Assembly: GCF_003966655.1 (NCBI RefSeq)
Contig: NZ_AP018795.1
Coordinates: forward strand, 2,435,501 to 2,499,500
DNA from: Acidithiobacillus ferridurans
GTDB taxonomy: Bacteria > Pseudomonadota > Gammaproteobacteria > Acidithiobacillales > Acidithiobacillaceae
Length of the DNA: 64,000 nt
Reading direction: 5' to 3'
In this document: in pieces, positions 44,921-55,130 of the stretch
Layout of the letters: every line of letters begins with the position of its first letter
Position numbering within the stretch: the first letter of the stretch is position 1
Notes under the pieces: model-generated
Database searches by the model: none
What the model was told of the DNA's origin: nothing
Seen by the model: only the letters and a program-made list of their open reading frames with translations
Translations under genes and position numbers: made by a program

Positions 44921-46414
44921 TCAATCGTTGCCGGCTGGTCCGTCGTCATGGCCGTCGTCCGAGCTGCCCGGCTGGGAGGCTTCACCCTGTTTCGCAGGAT
45001 TGCTGCGCCGTCGCCGCCGAGGACGGCGCCGCGAAGTGACCGGAAGTGGTCCCAGCGCGGGCTCCTGTTCCGTTTCTTCGAGGCGGGCGCGTTCGATAAG
45101 GGCGCGCCGGCCGTCATGATCTGCGATCTGGAATTGTTCCCACCATTCTACCAAAGTAGCTGGTATTTCTCCGCTCTGGCTGCGCAGGTTCAGGAAATCG
45201 AAGGCGGCGCGGAAACGCGGATGGGCTAGCAGCGCATGGGGGCGGCGCCCGCCACGGCGCAGGAAACGCGCCTGTAAGTCCCAGATTTCACGCATGGGTA
45301 GGGCGAAGCGGCGGGGGACCGAGACCCGCCCTGCGCACTCGTGCAGCACGTTGGTGGCGGCCTGCTGCAGGGCGACGGTCTCGGGCTTCCCCTGTTGTTC
45401 CAGCAACTGTCGTTCCTGCTGCAGGGCAGGCCAGAGCAACGCCGCAAAGAGAAACGCGGGGGTCACCGATTTGCCGTCGAGCAGCCGCGCATCGGTGCCC
45501 TGCAAGGCACCTTGCAGGAGGATGCGGGCGGAGTCGTATCGTGCGTCGTCCAGAAGCGCATCCACCTGTGGAAACAGGGCCACAAACAATCCCATCTGGC
45601 GCAGGTGCTCAAAGCTGGTCTGCGCATTGCCGGTCAGGAAAAGCTTCAGCGTTTCCTCAAACAATCGCGCCGAGGGCACTTCCTGCAGGAGTTCCCGGCA
45701 GGAAGCTATGGGTGCCTGGGCAGAGGCATCCAGAGTGAACCCGAGCTTCGCGGCGAAACGGACGGCCCGCAGCATCCGCACAGGGTCTTCCCGGTAGCGC
45801 TGCTCCGGATCACCGATGACGCGCAATCGGCCGGCTCGCAAATCTTCCATGCCGGTGGAGAAATCCAGAATGCTGCGGTCGGCGATATTATAATAGAGCG
45901 CGTTGGCGGTGAAATCCCTGCGTCGGGCGTCCTCTTCCAGAGAGCCGTAGACGTTGTCTGCCAATATGCGTCCCGTTTCGCTGTGTTCGCTGGATTCGTC
46001 TTTCTTGCCGTTCGCACTGCCGCGGAAGGTGGCTACTTCTATGATCTCGTTGCCAAACTGTACATGGACCAGAATGAACCGTCGGCCGATCAGCCGGGCA
46101 TTGCGGCGGAATAACTTGCGGACCTGTTCCGGGTGCGCATCTGTTGCGACGTCGAAATCCTTGGGCTCCCGTCCGAGCAGCAGATCGCGGACGCTGCCGC
46201 CTACCAGATAAGCCTGAAAACCGGCACGATGCAGGCCATTGAGCACTTGCAGCGCACTGTCGCTGATCTGCAGCCGGGATACGTTGTGCTGACTGCGCGG
46301 TGTGACTCGCGCACCGGGGATACCAGGCGATAACGATGAGGGCGCCGCCGCCATTTCGACGGCACCGTCGGGCAGGTTCAACTGCTTGGTAATAAATGAT
46401 TTTATGGATACCAA
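44921..46414 (-). CDS. pcnB: Poly(A) polymerase I
   Basis: About 497 residues from TTG 46414 (LVSIKSFITKQLN); an ATG at 46354 or a longer frame to 46600, overlapping the GT2 gene, are alternatives. E. coli pcnB also has a non-ATG start. PcnB marks: YLVGGSVRDLLLGREPKDFDVATDA, RFILVHVQFGNEIIEVATFRG (PcnB-specific), RRDFTANALYYN and EDPVRMLRAVRFAAKLGF. The C-terminus is very basic (SRRRPRRRRRS), typical for RNA binding. It adds poly(A) tails that promote RNA decay. Confidence 0.9.
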   Translation of the reverse strand: MVSIKSFITKQLNLPDGAVEMAAAPSSLSPGIPGARVTPRSQHNVSRLQISDSALQVLNGLHRAGFQAYLVGGSVRDLLLGREPKDFDVATDAHPEQVRKLFRRNARLIGRRFILVHVQFGNEIIEVATFRGSANGKKDESSEHSETGRILADNVYGSLEEDARRRDFTANALYYNIADRSILDFSTGMEDLRAGRLRVIGDPEQRYREDPVRMLRAVRFAAKLGFTLDASAQAPIASCRELLQEVPSARLFEETLKLFLTGNAQTSFEHLRQMGLFVALFPQVDALLDDARYDSARILLQGALQGTDARLLDGKSVTPAFLFAALLWPALQQERQLLEQQGKPETVALQQAATNVLHECAGRVSVPRRFALPMREIWDLQARFLRRGGRRPHALLAHPRFRAAFDFLNLRSQSGEIPATLVEWWEQFQIADHDGRRALIERARLEETEQEPALGPLPVTSRRRPRRRRRSNPAKQGEASQPGSSDDGHDDGPAGND

Positions 46415-46548
46415 GGGCGATCTCTGGGTTGGTAGGCGGTAATCTGGGCGACAGTGTACCTGAAAAGTTAGGGAAAAGCAGTGGTTGCTGAAAAGCGGGT
46501 ACCTTGAATGCCGGAACGCATATTGGACGTGGCGCCCTGAAAACCCAT

Positions 46549-47553
46549 TCAGGGATGCTCCTGCGGCTGAACCGCCTGGGTGGGATGCTCCCCGCCCCAC
46601 ACTTGTCTGACCAGGTAAATCGGTCTGTGCTTGCTTTCCTCATAGATCCGACCGAGGTACTCGCCGATCACCCCCAGGGCCATGAGCTGTACGCCACCCA
46701 GGAACAGTAGGGTAACCATGATGGACGGATAACCCTTTACCGGGTTTCCATACACCAGGGTGCTGATTACCAGCCAGACGGCATAAAGAAAGGCCAACAG
46801 CGATACCGCAAAACCCAGATAAGCGGCAAGTTGTAATGGTACCTGGCTAAAGGAAGTAATACCTTCCAGGGCGAGATTCCATAGCCGCCAATAGCTCCAG
46901 GTGGTTTTCCCCGCATGGCGGGGCGCACGATGGTAGTACACATTCGTGCTGCGAAAGCCGACCCAGGCAAACAAACCCTTCATGAATCGTCTGCGTTCGG
47001 GAAGCGCCTGCAGGGCCTCCAGAACCGGACGAGACAACAGCCGGAAATCACCCGTGTCCGGCGGTATCTCCACGTCGCTCATGCGATTGATGATCCGGTA
47101 AAAGACATGCGCAGAGGCGCGTTTGAGCCACGATTCTCCTTCGCGGGAGAGGCGAACGGCGTTCACCACATCAAATCCATCCCGCCATCGGGCAAGAAGC
47201 TCGGGAATCAGTTCGGGCGGGTCTTGCAGGTCAGCATCCAGCGGAATGGCGGCTTCTCCCTGTGCGGCATCGAGTCCGGCGGTGAGCGCCGCTTCCTTGC
47301 CAAAATTCCTGGACAAATCAATAACTCTGACCCGACGATCCTGGCGATGCAGGGCAATCAACTGCAACAGCGTATCATCTCCGCTGCCGTCATTGATGCA
47401 AATCATCTCCCACGGTTCGCCCGATTCGTCCATGACGGCACGGACACGGGTGTAGAGGGCCTGGAGACTCCCGGATTCGTTGTGGCATGGGACGATGATG
47501 GAAGCCGTCACGCTGCTGCGTTGCGGGTCTGGTCGTGGAGATGATTGAGTCAT
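46549..47553 (-). CDS. GT2 polyprenyl-phosphate sugar transferase (GtrB/DPM1-like)
   Basis: 334 residues. The GT-A domain has ASIIVPCHNESGSL, CINDGSGDDT and the DXD-type LDADLQDPPELI, followed by two C-terminal membrane helices (about 235-258 and 270-292). This is the layout of undecaprenyl/dolichyl-phosphate glucosyl or mannosyl transferases (GtrB, ArnC). It makes lipid-linked sugar for surface glycan modification. It heads the minus-strand run. Confidence 0.9.
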   Translation of the reverse strand: MTQSSPRPDPQRSSVTASIIVPCHNESGSLQALYTRVRAVMDESGEPWEMICINDGSGDDTLLQLIALHRQDRRVRVIDLSRNFGKEAALTAGLDAAQGEAAIPLDADLQDPPELIPELLARWRDGFDVVNAVRLSREGESWLKRASAHVFYRIINRMSDVEIPPDTGDFRLLSRPVLEALQALPERRRFMKGLFAWVGFRSTNVYYHRAPRHAGKTTWSYWRLWNLALEGITSFSQVPLQLAAYLGFAVSLLAFLYAVWLVISTLVYGNPVKGYPSIMVTLLFLGGVQLMALGVIGEYLGRIYEESKHRPIYLVRQVWGGEHPTQAVQPQEHP

Positions 47554-47691
47554 CGCAGAAAATTACAAGAGTGCGTCCGCCACGTCAAACGAGACTGGAA
47601 AATTCATATCCGCTTCGGTATAGTGCGGAATGCCTTGAACCATGGGGCTGGGACGCAACGGCCCGGCCCCTTTCTTGTTAGGTGAATCACT

Positions 47692-49152
47692 ATGCAACTG
47701 ATCGGCGAAGCCCTCACCTTTGACGATGTGCTCCTCGTTCCCGCCCATTCGGCGGTGCTCCCCCGTGATGTGCAGATCGCGACCGAACTCAGCCGACGCA
47801 TCCGACTGAACATTCCGCTGCTCTCGGCCGCGATGGATACGGTAACCGAGGCTGCCATGGCCATCGGACTTGCACAAGAGGGCGGGATCGGCATCATTCA
47901 TAAGAATATGTCTCCGGACCAGCAGGCCGCTTTGGTGCGGCGAGTCAAAAAGTTCGAGTCTGGCGTTATCAAAGACCCCATTACCACCAGCGCCGATGTG
48001 AGCATTCGCGAAGTGTTGCAGGTGATGGCCGTGCATGGAATTTCCGGGGTGCCCGTCGTGGATGGCGAACATCTGGAGGGGATTGTGACGCACCGCGATC
48101 TGCGCTTTGAAACACGCATGGATGCCCCGGTGAGCAGTGTCATGACGCCCAGGGAACGACTGGTCACGGTGCCGGAAGGAACCAGTCTGGATGTCACCAA
48201 GGCATTGCTGCACCAGCATCGCATTGAAAAAATCCTGGTGGTGAATGACCGCTTTGAATTGCGCGGGCTGATTACGGTCAAGGATATCCGAAAAGCTACT
48301 GAACACCCGCTGGCCTGTCGTGATGCGCAAGGCCGCCTGCTGGTGGGCGCGGCGGTGGGCGTCGGCGAAGGTACTGACGCGCGGGTACAGGCGCTGGCGG
48401 AGGCCGGGGTCGATGTCATTATCGTCGATACGGCCCATGGTCACAGCCAGGGTGTGCTTGACCGGGTGCGCTGGGTGAAGAATCACTTTCCGGATGTGGA
48501 CGTGATCGGCGGCAACATCGCTACTGGAGAGGCCGCCTTGGCGCTGGTGGACGCGGGCGCTGATGCCGTCAAGGTGGGTATCGGACCGGGCTCCATCTGT
48601 ACGACGCGTATTGTTGCCGGGGTCGGTGTACCACAGGTCACGGCCATCAGTAATGTGGCGAACGCGCTGGCGGGTACCGGCGTATCGCTCATTGCCGATG
48701 GCGGCATCCGCTATTCCGGGGACTTCGCCAAGGCCTTGGCGGCGGGGGCGCATGCGGTCATGGTCGGTGGCCTGCTCGCGGGCACCGACGAAGCGCCGGG
48801 CGAAATCGAACTCTATCAGGGCCGTTCCTACAAGGCGTATCGTGGCATGGGCTCGCTGGGGGCCATGCAGCAGGGGTCTGCCGACCGCTATTTTCAGGAT
48901 GCCAGTCCGGAGGCCCCCAAGCTGGTACCCGAAGGCGTGGAAGGCCGGGTACCCTATAAGGGGCCGGCCGGGCAGGTGATTCACCAGCTCCTCGGTGGCT
49001 TGCGCTCCAGCATGGGCTACCTGGGGGCAGAAGATTTGTCGGCCCTGCGCAGCCGTGCCCGCTTCATCAAGATTACCCAGGCGGGCGTGCGTGAGAGCCA
49101 TGTCCACGACGTGAATATCACCAAGGAAGCGCCCAATTACCGGGTGGAGTGA
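47692..49152 (+). CDS. guaB: Inosine-5'-monophosphate dehydrogenase
   Basis: A 486-residue (beta/alpha)8 barrel with a CBS pair inserted (about residues 95-205). The active-site loop GSICTTRI has Cys303. [36 protein letters not shown] and RGMGSLGAM complete the family set. It makes XMP from IMP with NAD, the committed step to GMP. guaA starts 3 nt after its stop. The 138-bp upstream gap holds its promoter; I saw no riboswitch. Confidence 0.97.
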   Translation: MQLIGEALTFDDVLLVPAHSAVLPRDVQIATELSRRIRLNIPLLSAAMDTVTEAAMAIGLAQEGGIGIIHKNMSPDQQAALVRRVKKFESGVIKDPITTSADVSIREVLQVMAVHGISGVPVVDGEHLEGIVTHRDLRFETRMDAPVSSVMTPRERLVTVPEGTSLDVTKALLHQHRIEKILVVNDRFELRGLITVKDIRKATEHPLACRDAQGRLLVGAAVGVGEGTDARVQALAEAGVDVIIVDTAHGHSQGVLDRVRWVKNHFPDVDVIGGNIATGEAALALVDAGADAVKVGIGPGSICTTRIVAGVGVPQVTAISNVANALAGTGVSLIADGGIRYSGDFAKALAAGAHAVMVGGLLAGTDEAPGEIELYQGRSYKAYRGMGSLGAMQQGSADRYFQDASPEAPKLVPEGVEGRVPYKGPAGQVIHQLLGGLRSSMGYLGAEDLSALRSRARFIKITQAGVRESHVHDVNITKEAPNYRVE

Positions 49153-49155
49153 ACC

Positions 49156-50700
49156 ATGCAAGAACGTATCCTGATTCTCGATTTTGGTTCGCAGTTCACT
49201 CAGCTTATTGCGCGGCGGGTGCGCGAAGCTCACGTCTATTGCGAAATTCACCCCTACCATATGGCGCTGGCGGAGATACGGGCTTGGCGGCCCAAAGGGA
49301 TCATTCTGTCCGGAGGGCCATCATCGGTGCACGATATCGATGCCCCATCTGTTGATCCTGCCCTGTTTGCCATGGGCTTGCCAGTCCTCGGTATTTGCTA
49401 CGGCCTGCAGTTGATGGCCCAGTTATTGGGCGGGCGGGTAGGCAAAGCGGAGCATCGGGAATACGGCCGCGCGCACCTTCAGATAAAGGAAGCGATCGGC
49501 CCGTTGTTACCCTTTGGGGCTGCAGGTGCTGCCGAAGAAGTCTGGATGAGTCACGGCGACCGGATAGAATCCATGCCCGATGGTTTCCGGGTGCTGGCCA
49601 GCAGTGCCAATTCACCGCTGGCAGCCATTGGCGACCCGGCGCGAAACTTTTATGGTGTACAGTTCCATCTGGAGGTCGCCCATACCCCCCGCGGCGCGGA
49701 GATGCTCACGGCCTTCGTGCGCGGCGTATGCGGCTGCACCGGCGACTGGACCATGCACTCTTATGTGGACACGGCAGTGGCGACGATCCGTGCCCAGGTG
49801 GGTAAGGGTCGGGTCATCGCCGCGCTTTCCGGCGGGGTGGATTCGGCCGTGGCAGCGGTGCTCATTCATCGCGCCATCGGCGACCAGCTCACCTGTATTT
49901 TTGTCGATAACGGGCTGTTGCGCTTTGGGGAAGCGGAGAAGGTGGCGACGGTTTTTCGCAATTACTTTCAGATTCCCCTGCAGGTGGTGGATGCCCGGCA
50001 GCGTTTTCTGGAGGTGCTGGCGGATGTCGCTGATCCCGAAAGGAAGCGCAAGGCCATCGGTAAACTGTTCATCGAGATTTTTGAGGAAGAGTCGAAGCAT
50101 CTGGAAGGCGCCGACTTCCTGGCGCAAGGCACCCTTTATCCTGACGTGATCGAGTCCATTTCGTTCAAGGGGCCCAGTGCGACCATCAAGTCTCACCATA
50201 ACGTGGGTGGCTTGCCGGAACGCATGCACCTGCAACTGGTCGAGCCTTTGCGGGAACTGTTCAAGGACGAAGTACGGGAACTCGGTCGTGAGCTGGGCAT
50301 GCCCGAAGAAGTGATCCGGCGTCAGCCCTTCCCGGGGCCTGGTTTGGCCATCCGCTGTCTGGGGTCGGTTGATGAACATCGCCTGGGAGTCCTGCGCCGT
50401 GCCGACCGTATCGTCATGGAAGAGATCCATGACGCCGGATTGTATGACCGCCTCTGGCAAGCTTTTGCGGTATTGCTGCCGGTGCGCAGTGTCGGCGTGA
50501 TGGGCGATGCGCGGACCTATGATGAAACCGTCGCCTTACGCGCGGTGGAGTCGGCGGATGGCATGACCGCAGATTGGGCGCACCTACCCTATGAAGTGCT
50601 GGGACGCATCTCCACCCGAATCATCAACGAGGTCGCCGGGATCAATCGCGTGGTTTACGATATATCATCCAAGCCCCCGGCCACCATCGAGTGGGAATGA
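49156..50700 (+). CDS. guaA: GMP synthase (glutamine-hydrolysing)
   Basis: 514 residues. The class I glutaminase has GICYGLQ (Cys81), VQFHLEV (His) and the later Glu. The PP-loop ATP site is SGGVDS (225-230), and the C-terminal dimer domain is [15 protein letters not shown] to the end KPPATIEWE. It converts XMP to GMP. Its 3' end is a known hotspot for integrative elements, and element 2 starts directly after its stop. Confidence 0.97.
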   Translation: MQERILILDFGSQFTQLIARRVREAHVYCEIHPYHMALAEIRAWRPKGIILSGGPSSVHDIDAPSVDPALFAMGLPVLGICYGLQLMAQLLGGRVGKAEHREYGRAHLQIKEAIGPLLPFGAAGAAEEVWMSHGDRIESMPDGFRVLASSANSPLAAIGDPARNFYGVQFHLEVAHTPRGAEMLTAFVRGVCGCTGDWTMHSYVDTAVATIRAQVGKGRVIAALSGGVDSAVAAVLIHRAIGDQLTCIFVDNGLLRFGEAEKVATVFRNYFQIPLQVVDARQRFLEVLADVADPERKRKAIGKLFIEIFEEESKHLEGADFLAQGTLYPDVIESISFKGPSATIKSHHNVGGLPERMHLQLVEPLRELFKDEVRELGRELGMPEEVIRRQPFPGPGLAIRCLGSVDEHRLGVLRRADRIVMEEIHDAGLYDRLWQAFAVLLPVRSVGVMGDARTYDETVALRAVESADGMTADWAHLPYEVLGRISTRIINEVAGINRVVYDISSKPPATIEWE

Positions 50701-51006
50701 TTCGGCGTCTGGCAATGACTGGCATGGAAAGGCATCTAACTCTATTTAATGATTTGGTTTTTATGTAGTTTTTCATTTCTGGCTGGCACGGTCTGGCAAC
50801 GTCAAGTAATTCCAAGCAAGCTTTTTTCATGGCACATCTGATGGTATTCTTTGGCTACGATGCCATGAGCGAGTCCGATACCATGTTACCCTGCGGCGCT
50901 ATGCTATGGCATTAAGAACTCATAACATGATGATATATAACTATATTATTCTGTTTTTTTGAGGCCATTCTGATCATGGTATAGAACGCCAGAAAGGATC
51001 GAAGCC
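50701..51006. other. Left end of element 2: attachment and integrase leader region
   Basis: 306 bp without a gene between the guaA stop and the integrase ATG. It has the A+T-rich character and short direct repeats expected of an att and arm-binding region: GTCTGGCAATGAC at 50706-50718, GTCTGGCAACGTCA near 50789-50802, and several TGGCA and ATGGCA words. AAAGGA at 50993-50998 is the integrase ribosome site. The matching right end lies outside the window, so the core repeat cannot be defined. Confidence 0.5.
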
Positions 51007-51876
51007 ATGCTGACTGATACCAAGCTGCGAAACCTCAAGTCGCGGGACAAACTCTACAAGGTGAACGATCGCGATGGTCTCTATGTGGCCGTTACCCCTG
51101 CTGGAGCGATCTCGTTCCGCTATAACTACGCGATTAACGGGCGGCAGGAGACCATCACCTTTGGTCGTTATGGCATCGGCGGCATTACCCTGTCGGAAGC
51201 CCGCGTGCAGCTTGCCGAGGCCAAGAAGCTGATCGCGGGTGGCAAGTCGCCGGCAAAAGAAAAAGCGCGAGACAAAGCGCGCGTCAAAGATACTGAGACA
51301 TTCGGTGCGTGGGCAGAAAAGTGGCTGCGCGGCTACCAGATGGCCGACTCCACCCGTGACATGCGCCGGGCGGTCTACGAGCGCGAGATAAAACCGAAAT
51401 TCGGCAACCAAAAGCTGGTCGAAATTACCCACGAGGACTTGCGGGCACTCACTGATGCCATTGTGGAGCGGGGCGCGCCGGCTACAGCCGTCCATTCCCG
51501 CGAAGTGGTGTTACAGGTCTACCGCTGGGCCATCGAGCGCGGCCAGAAGGTCGAGAATCCGGCGGATCTGGTACGCCCCACGGCCATTGCCAAGTTCGAG
51601 CCGCGCGACCGGGCGCTGACACCGGACGAGATCGCGCTGATGTATCAGTACATGGAACGCATCGGCACCACGCCTTCCATTCGGGCTGCGGCTAAACTGC
51701 TGTTGCTGACGATGGTGCGAAAGAGTGAGCTTACCAAGGCGACGTGGAGTGAGATCAATTTCAGCGAGGCCCTGTGGATTATTCCGAAAGAGCGGATGAA
51801 GCGGCGCAATCCGCATCTGGTGTTTCTGTCCAGGCAGGCGCTGGATATTTTTATTGCCTGAAGTTTAGACATACAG

Positions 51877-51897
51877 CCCGGCTCCGCCGGGTTTTTT
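51877..51897 (+). terminator. Terminator inside the left end of the IS4-type element
   Basis: CCCGGC-TCC-GCCGGG followed by TTTTTT. Just inside the left inverted repeat, it would stop transcription entering from the integrase gene, a common way for an IS to limit impinging expression of its transposase. Confidence 0.75.
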
Positions 51898-52005
51898 CTA
51901 TTTTTGCTACGAAAGTGCTTGACACAGTGATAGTGCCGTGCGGCCGACCCTTGTAAAAAAGGGTCGGCCAATGAGAAGCGTTTTAGGCTTCTCGGAATCA
52001 CTGTC

Positions 52006-53328
52006 ATGCCCTTTCATCGTCTCGTTGCCCTCCGCCTCTCGGAGTGGATTTCCTACTTTCTGACGGTCGTGCCGCCCCGCTCGCGGCGCAGTTTTGTGGA
52101 GCTGCTTTGCGGTTGCCTGATCTCGCCCGAAGGCTGGGTCACCCGCGCCCTCAGCAGCATCTCCCTCCGCTGCCACTGGACCACCTATTACAAACTCCTG
52201 GAGCGTGCGTCCTTGCGTACACAGGCGTTGGCCATAACCCAGGTACGCTGGCTCCTGCAGTCCTTGCCCAAGCCCCTGATCGTCGAGTTAGTCGTCGACG
52301 ACACGATGGTCCTGCGGCACTCTACCAAGGCCCCAGGCGCGGCCATCCGCTTCGACCACAGTCATAAGCACAACCGCCCCAGTTATGTCCTCGCCCAGAA
52401 TTGGGTGGGTCTGGCGTTGACCCTGCGTACCCGTTCCGGCAAAGCCATTTCCTTTCCCATCCGCTTGCGCCTGGTGCCCAGTACCGGCAACACCCACAAG
52501 CTGAAAATCGCCGGAGCATTGCTGCGCGCCTTTATACCCCACATCCCCGTACCCGTCCGGTTGCTCACCGATGCTTGGTTCATGCGGCGGCGCCTGCTCT
52601 TGCCCCTGTTGCGTCAGCACGGCCTGCAGCCGGCAGGCCAGTTCATCGGCCAGGTGCGCAAAGATACTGTACTGCTCCGCGACCCACCGCCGAGGACATC
52701 CCAACGCGGGCGTCCTCGGATATATGGAAACAAGTACACCGTGGAAGACATGGCTGCGCTGCCCACCGAGATCGTCTCTCTGGATCTCTATGGGAAACGG
52801 CAGAAGGTCCGTCTTCAATCCATCATCGCCAATGCACGATTCCTGAACGGCCATCCGGTCCGTGCCGTATGGAGTGCGATCTACGATGAAAAGCATCATC
52901 GGTGGTCTCCCACCCGCCTCTATCTCGCTTCCGAGACGGATCTCACCGCCAGCGAAATCGTCGTCCTCTACAGCAACCGCTGGCAGATCGAACCGATCTT
53001 CCACAATCTCAAACGCTGGTGGGGCATCCATAACCTCTGGCAGCAAAAACGCACCGTCTTGGAACGCTGGATGCAAATCCGCTGCATCGCTTGGTCCATG
53101 GTGCAACTCCTCGCCGAAACCCTATCCGAAGATTTCCCCATGACTGCAGTAGCGCCCTGGCGTATCGCTACTCCTGTCACCGCAGGACTCATGGCCCAAT
53201 GGCTTCATCTGCAATTTCTGCGGGTTCCATTCTGGAAGGGCTACGACCCGAAGTCCGGGAAATTCCAGTGCCCCGCCCCCGCCTTTTGGGCCGATACCGA
53301 TGACCCACCCCGCAAAAAGGTCGCCTGA
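52006..53328 (+). CDS. IS4-superfamily DDE transposase
   Basis: 440 residues. ELVVDDTMVLRHSTKAPG (Asp 1), RLLTDAWFMRR (Asp 2) and VVLYSNRWQIEPIFHNLKRWWGI (Y-x2-R-x3-E-x6-K type signature with Glu) define an IS4-like transposase; subgroup uncertain. It appears intact, so the element may still be active. Confidence 0.85.
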   Translation: MPFHRLVALRLSEWISYFLTVVPPRSRRSFVELLCGCLISPEGWVTRALSSISLRCHWTTYYKLLERASLRTQALAITQVRWLLQSLPKPLIVELVVDDTMVLRHSTKAPGAAIRFDHSHKHNRPSYVLAQNWVGLALTLRTRSGKAISFPIRLRLVPSTGNTHKLKIAGALLRAFIPHIPVPVRLLTDAWFMRRRLLLPLLRQHGLQPAGQFIGQVRKDTVLLRDPPPRTSQRGRPRIYGNKYTVEDMAALPTEIVSLDLYGKRQKVRLQSIIANARFLNGHPVRAVWSAIYDEKHHRWSPTRLYLASETDLTASEIVVLYSNRWQIEPIFHNLKRWWGIHNLWQQKRTVLERWMQIRCIAWSMVQLLAETLSEDFPMTAVAPWRIATPVTAGLMAQWLHLQFLRVPFWKGYDPKSGKFQCPAPAFWADTDDPPRKKVA

Positions 53329-53757
53329 CTCAATCCTGCTCCACATTTACTACGCCATATCGCCACACATAGAAGCTGGCGAGGAGGCTGCATGTCTAAA
53401 CTTCAGTTTTTATTGCTTTGAAGACCTTTTCTGGCGGATCGGAGTATGTGCTGCCGTCGCGGTATGATTCGGATACGCCAATGAGCAGCGCAACGCTCAA
53501 TCAAGTGCTAACGTTGACGTACCGGCTTGCGCAAAAAGAGGGGAAGACCCTCGCCAAATTCGGTCCGCACGACCTGCGGCGCACGGCCAGCACGCTGCTT
53601 CATGAGGCTGGCTATAACACGGACTGGATCGAGAAATGCCTGGCGCATGAGCAGAAAGGAGTCAGGGCCGTCTACAACAAGGCCGAGTATCGAGAGCAGC
53701 GCATGTCGATGCTGCAAGATTGGTCGGACATGATTGACGAATGGACGCTGAAAAAAA

Positions 53758-53985
53758 TTACGAAGTGAGCCCAGGCCGTGTCGCCGGTATATTATTGGAT
53801 CGCCGAGCTTCGATCCACTGATCGACCTCAGCAAGATCCCAAGCGACATTTCGGCTGGTGAGCGCTATGCGGCGAGGGAACTCTCCACGCTTTTCCAAAT
53901 TAAAAATCGTTCTCTCTGATAGCGGTATCATCGCCAGCAACATTTTCCGATTGATTAATACCTTGTGGACAGGCTCATTATTCAT
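53758..53985 (-). CDS. AlpA-family excision/regulatory protein
   Basis: 75 residues from ATG 53985 (behind AAAGGTG); GTG 53994 is an alternative. The MerR-like winged helix reads INRKMLLAMIPLSERTIFNLEKRGEFPRRIALTSRNVAWDLAEVDQWIE, the AlpA/Cox pattern found beside P4-type integrases. It is likely an excisionase or an integrase activator. It converges on the integrase gene. Confidence 0.82.
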   Translation of the reverse strand: MNNEPVHKVLINRKMLLAMIPLSERTIFNLEKRGEFPRRIALTSRNVAWDLAEVDQWIEARRSNNIPATRPGLTS

Positions 53986-54051
53986 CGCGAACACCTTTGC
54001 AAATTTCCTGAGGAGCTTTTTTTTCAGATAGGGAGAGCCAGTAACAGACGC

Positions 54052-54648
54052 TCATGACACCCTCCGCGTCCGCTGCAGAAGCGTTTCCACCAACACCGGG
54101 TAATCCATTGGATCGTCAATGACCCCCACATCACTCGTTGGCGTTTCCAGCCCCGCATATCGCCGGTCCAGCAGGGCGGACAGGTGAACCACCGCAGCCG
54201 CCGCATTGGCATTGTCCGGCTGGTCATCCAGAAAAGCCAAAGCACCGATGCGCTGAAGCGCTGCGGCTTTCTCAGCAGGCGCACGGAGTGGATTGACACA
54301 CACCACCAGACCGGCGGGCAGCAACCCACAGAGAGAATTAACCCGGGCCTGATGGAATTCGTCCCGGATGCTGGTGACCGCCCACACCTGACAGCCCAGG
54401 TCTTCCAGCGCATAAACCAGATCCGGAGTGTGGGCGTAGAACGGTACGTTGGCCCATGCAACCTCGTTATTGAAGGTACCCCAGACCCGTTTTGCGTCTG
54501 AACGGGTGATCCCGTAGCGGTCATGCAAATGATAAGCGTCATTCAGTCGTCTGATACCTGACCAGTCCAACACCCGACGCGCGTAATCCATCCAGTGTTG
54601 ATCGAAGTCGCAGAGGACGCCATCAATGTCCAAGGCTACGGCCGCCAT
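54052..54648 (-). CDS. HAD-superfamily 5'-nucleotidase-like protein
   Basis: 198 residues. It opens VALDIDGVLCDFD, the DxD nucleophile motif of the NT5C-type phage/bacterial 5'(3')-deoxyribonucleotidases. AVTSIR (motif II) and LAFLDDQPDN (motif IV Asp pair) follow. It may hydrolyse deoxynucleotides or a modified nucleotide, which would fit the DNA-modification genes downstream. Its ATG overlaps the previous stop (TGATG) in an operon controlled by the 54931-54947 operator. Confidence 0.75.
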   Translation of the reverse strand: MAAVALDIDGVLCDFDQHWMDYARRVLDWSGIRRLNDAYHLHDRYGITRSDAKRVWGTFNNEVAWANVPFYAHTPDLVYALEDLGCQVWAVTSIRDEFHQARVNSLCGLLPAGLVVCVNPLRAPAEKAAALQRIGALAFLDDQPDNANAAAAVVHLSALLDRRYAGLETPTSDVGVIDDPMDYPVLVETLLQRTRRVS

Positions 54649-54881
54649 CAGAGCACTACCTTTCGCACTGGGCCCGCACGACTGATCATGGACACCAAAT
54701 CCATGATGGTCGTGGAGCGGTCGAAGAGGAAAGTCAGTAGAGCGCCGTCACGATACGAGACGGTTACCGTTGATGGATTCTGAGGGGATATGAGAAGGCG
54801 AGATTCTGAGGGGTAATCTGTTTCGCATGGGGATGAAACCCTTGCCTGACTGGTTTCACCTTTGAACATGACGCTTTGCAT
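54648..54881 (-). CDS. Small hypothetical protein, first in HAD operon
   Basis: 77 residues, MQSVMFKGETSQARVSS...STVTVSYRDGALLTFLFDRSTTIMDLVSMISRAG, not recognised; the second half looks like a small beta-alpha fold. A GGAG ribosome site lies 7 nt upstream. The one-base stop/start overlap with the HAD gene supports it. Confidence 0.6.
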   Translation of the reverse strand: MQSVMFKGETSQARVSSPCETDYPSESRLLISPQNPSTVTVSYRDGALLTFLFDRSTTIMDLVSMISRAGPVRKVVL

Positions 54882-54930
54882 AGCTGGTCTCCATGATGCC
54901 GCTCCGGTTGGGTGGCTTCGATGGGGACAA

Positions 54931-54958
54931 TATAGCCGTAAGCTATACTAATGGTCAA
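54931..54958. promoter_or_regulatory. Repressor operator 3 and promoter of the HAD operon
   Basis: TATAGC-CGTAA-GCTATA at 54931-54947 is identical in arms and spacing to the two operators in the repressor/cro gap. On the minus strand it lies between TTGACC (54958-54953) and TATATT, a -35/-10 pair at about 18 bp, so a bound repressor would block the promoter. Confidence 0.65.
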
Positions 54959-54986
54959 TAGCGTGTAGATGGAGATTTTGGACAGA

Positions 54987-55130
54987 ATGTTTATGATCTG
55001 TGGATGGTCAACTTATAAGGGGGCGCTGCGCAAGCGAACGATGGGCAAAAGTAAACTGGCGCAGGCCGGTTCGGTGGACTGCTGGCGATACCTAAAAGTC
55101 AGATGCAAAGTAGCTTGGTCTTTCATTTGA
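54987..55130 (+). CDS. Possible 47-residue basic peptide
   Basis: A frame (MFMICGWSTYKGALRKRTMGKSKLAQAG...) divergent from the HAD operon, sharing operator 3 as a possible control site. It is rich in Lys and Arg. There is no ribosome site at good spacing and no family match, and its end overlaps the antisense repressor gene by 8 nt. Otherwise 54959-55122 is empty. Confidence 0.22.
   Translation: MFMICGWSTYKGALRKRTMGKSKLAQAGSVDCWRYLKVRCKVAWSFI

Larger units (their letters stand above)
51858..53406 (+). mobile_element. IS4-type insertion sequence in the integrase gene
   Basis: 1549 bp. The left end CTGAAGTTTAGACATACAGC and the right-end complement CTGAAGTTTAGACATGCAGC are 21-bp inverted repeats with one mismatch. 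A perfect 10-bp target duplication TTTTTATTGC lies at 51848-51857 and 53407-53416. The duplication length fits IS4-family groups. It carries one transposase gene and a terminator just inside the left end. Confidence 0.9.
51007..53768 (+). pseudogene. int: Tyrosine integrase (P4 type) split by an IS4-type element
   Basis: The N-terminal part (51007-51857) has the DUF4102 arm-binding domain (LTDTKLRNLKSRDKLYKVNDRDGLYVAV), SAM-like core domain and the first catalytic Arg (MVRKSELTKATWSEI). The C-terminal part (53417-53768) has HDLRR and the nucleophile in VRAVYNKAEY. Removing the IS and one 10-bp repeat gives a continuous 400-residue frame reading ...LDIFIALKTFSGG.... All catalytic residues survive, but split. 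The gene is broken as it stands; precise excision would restore it. Confidence 0.92.

Noticed and set aside
47563-49260. 565-codon open frame on the minus strand
   Set aside because: Antisense to guaB throughout, with no recognisable domain.
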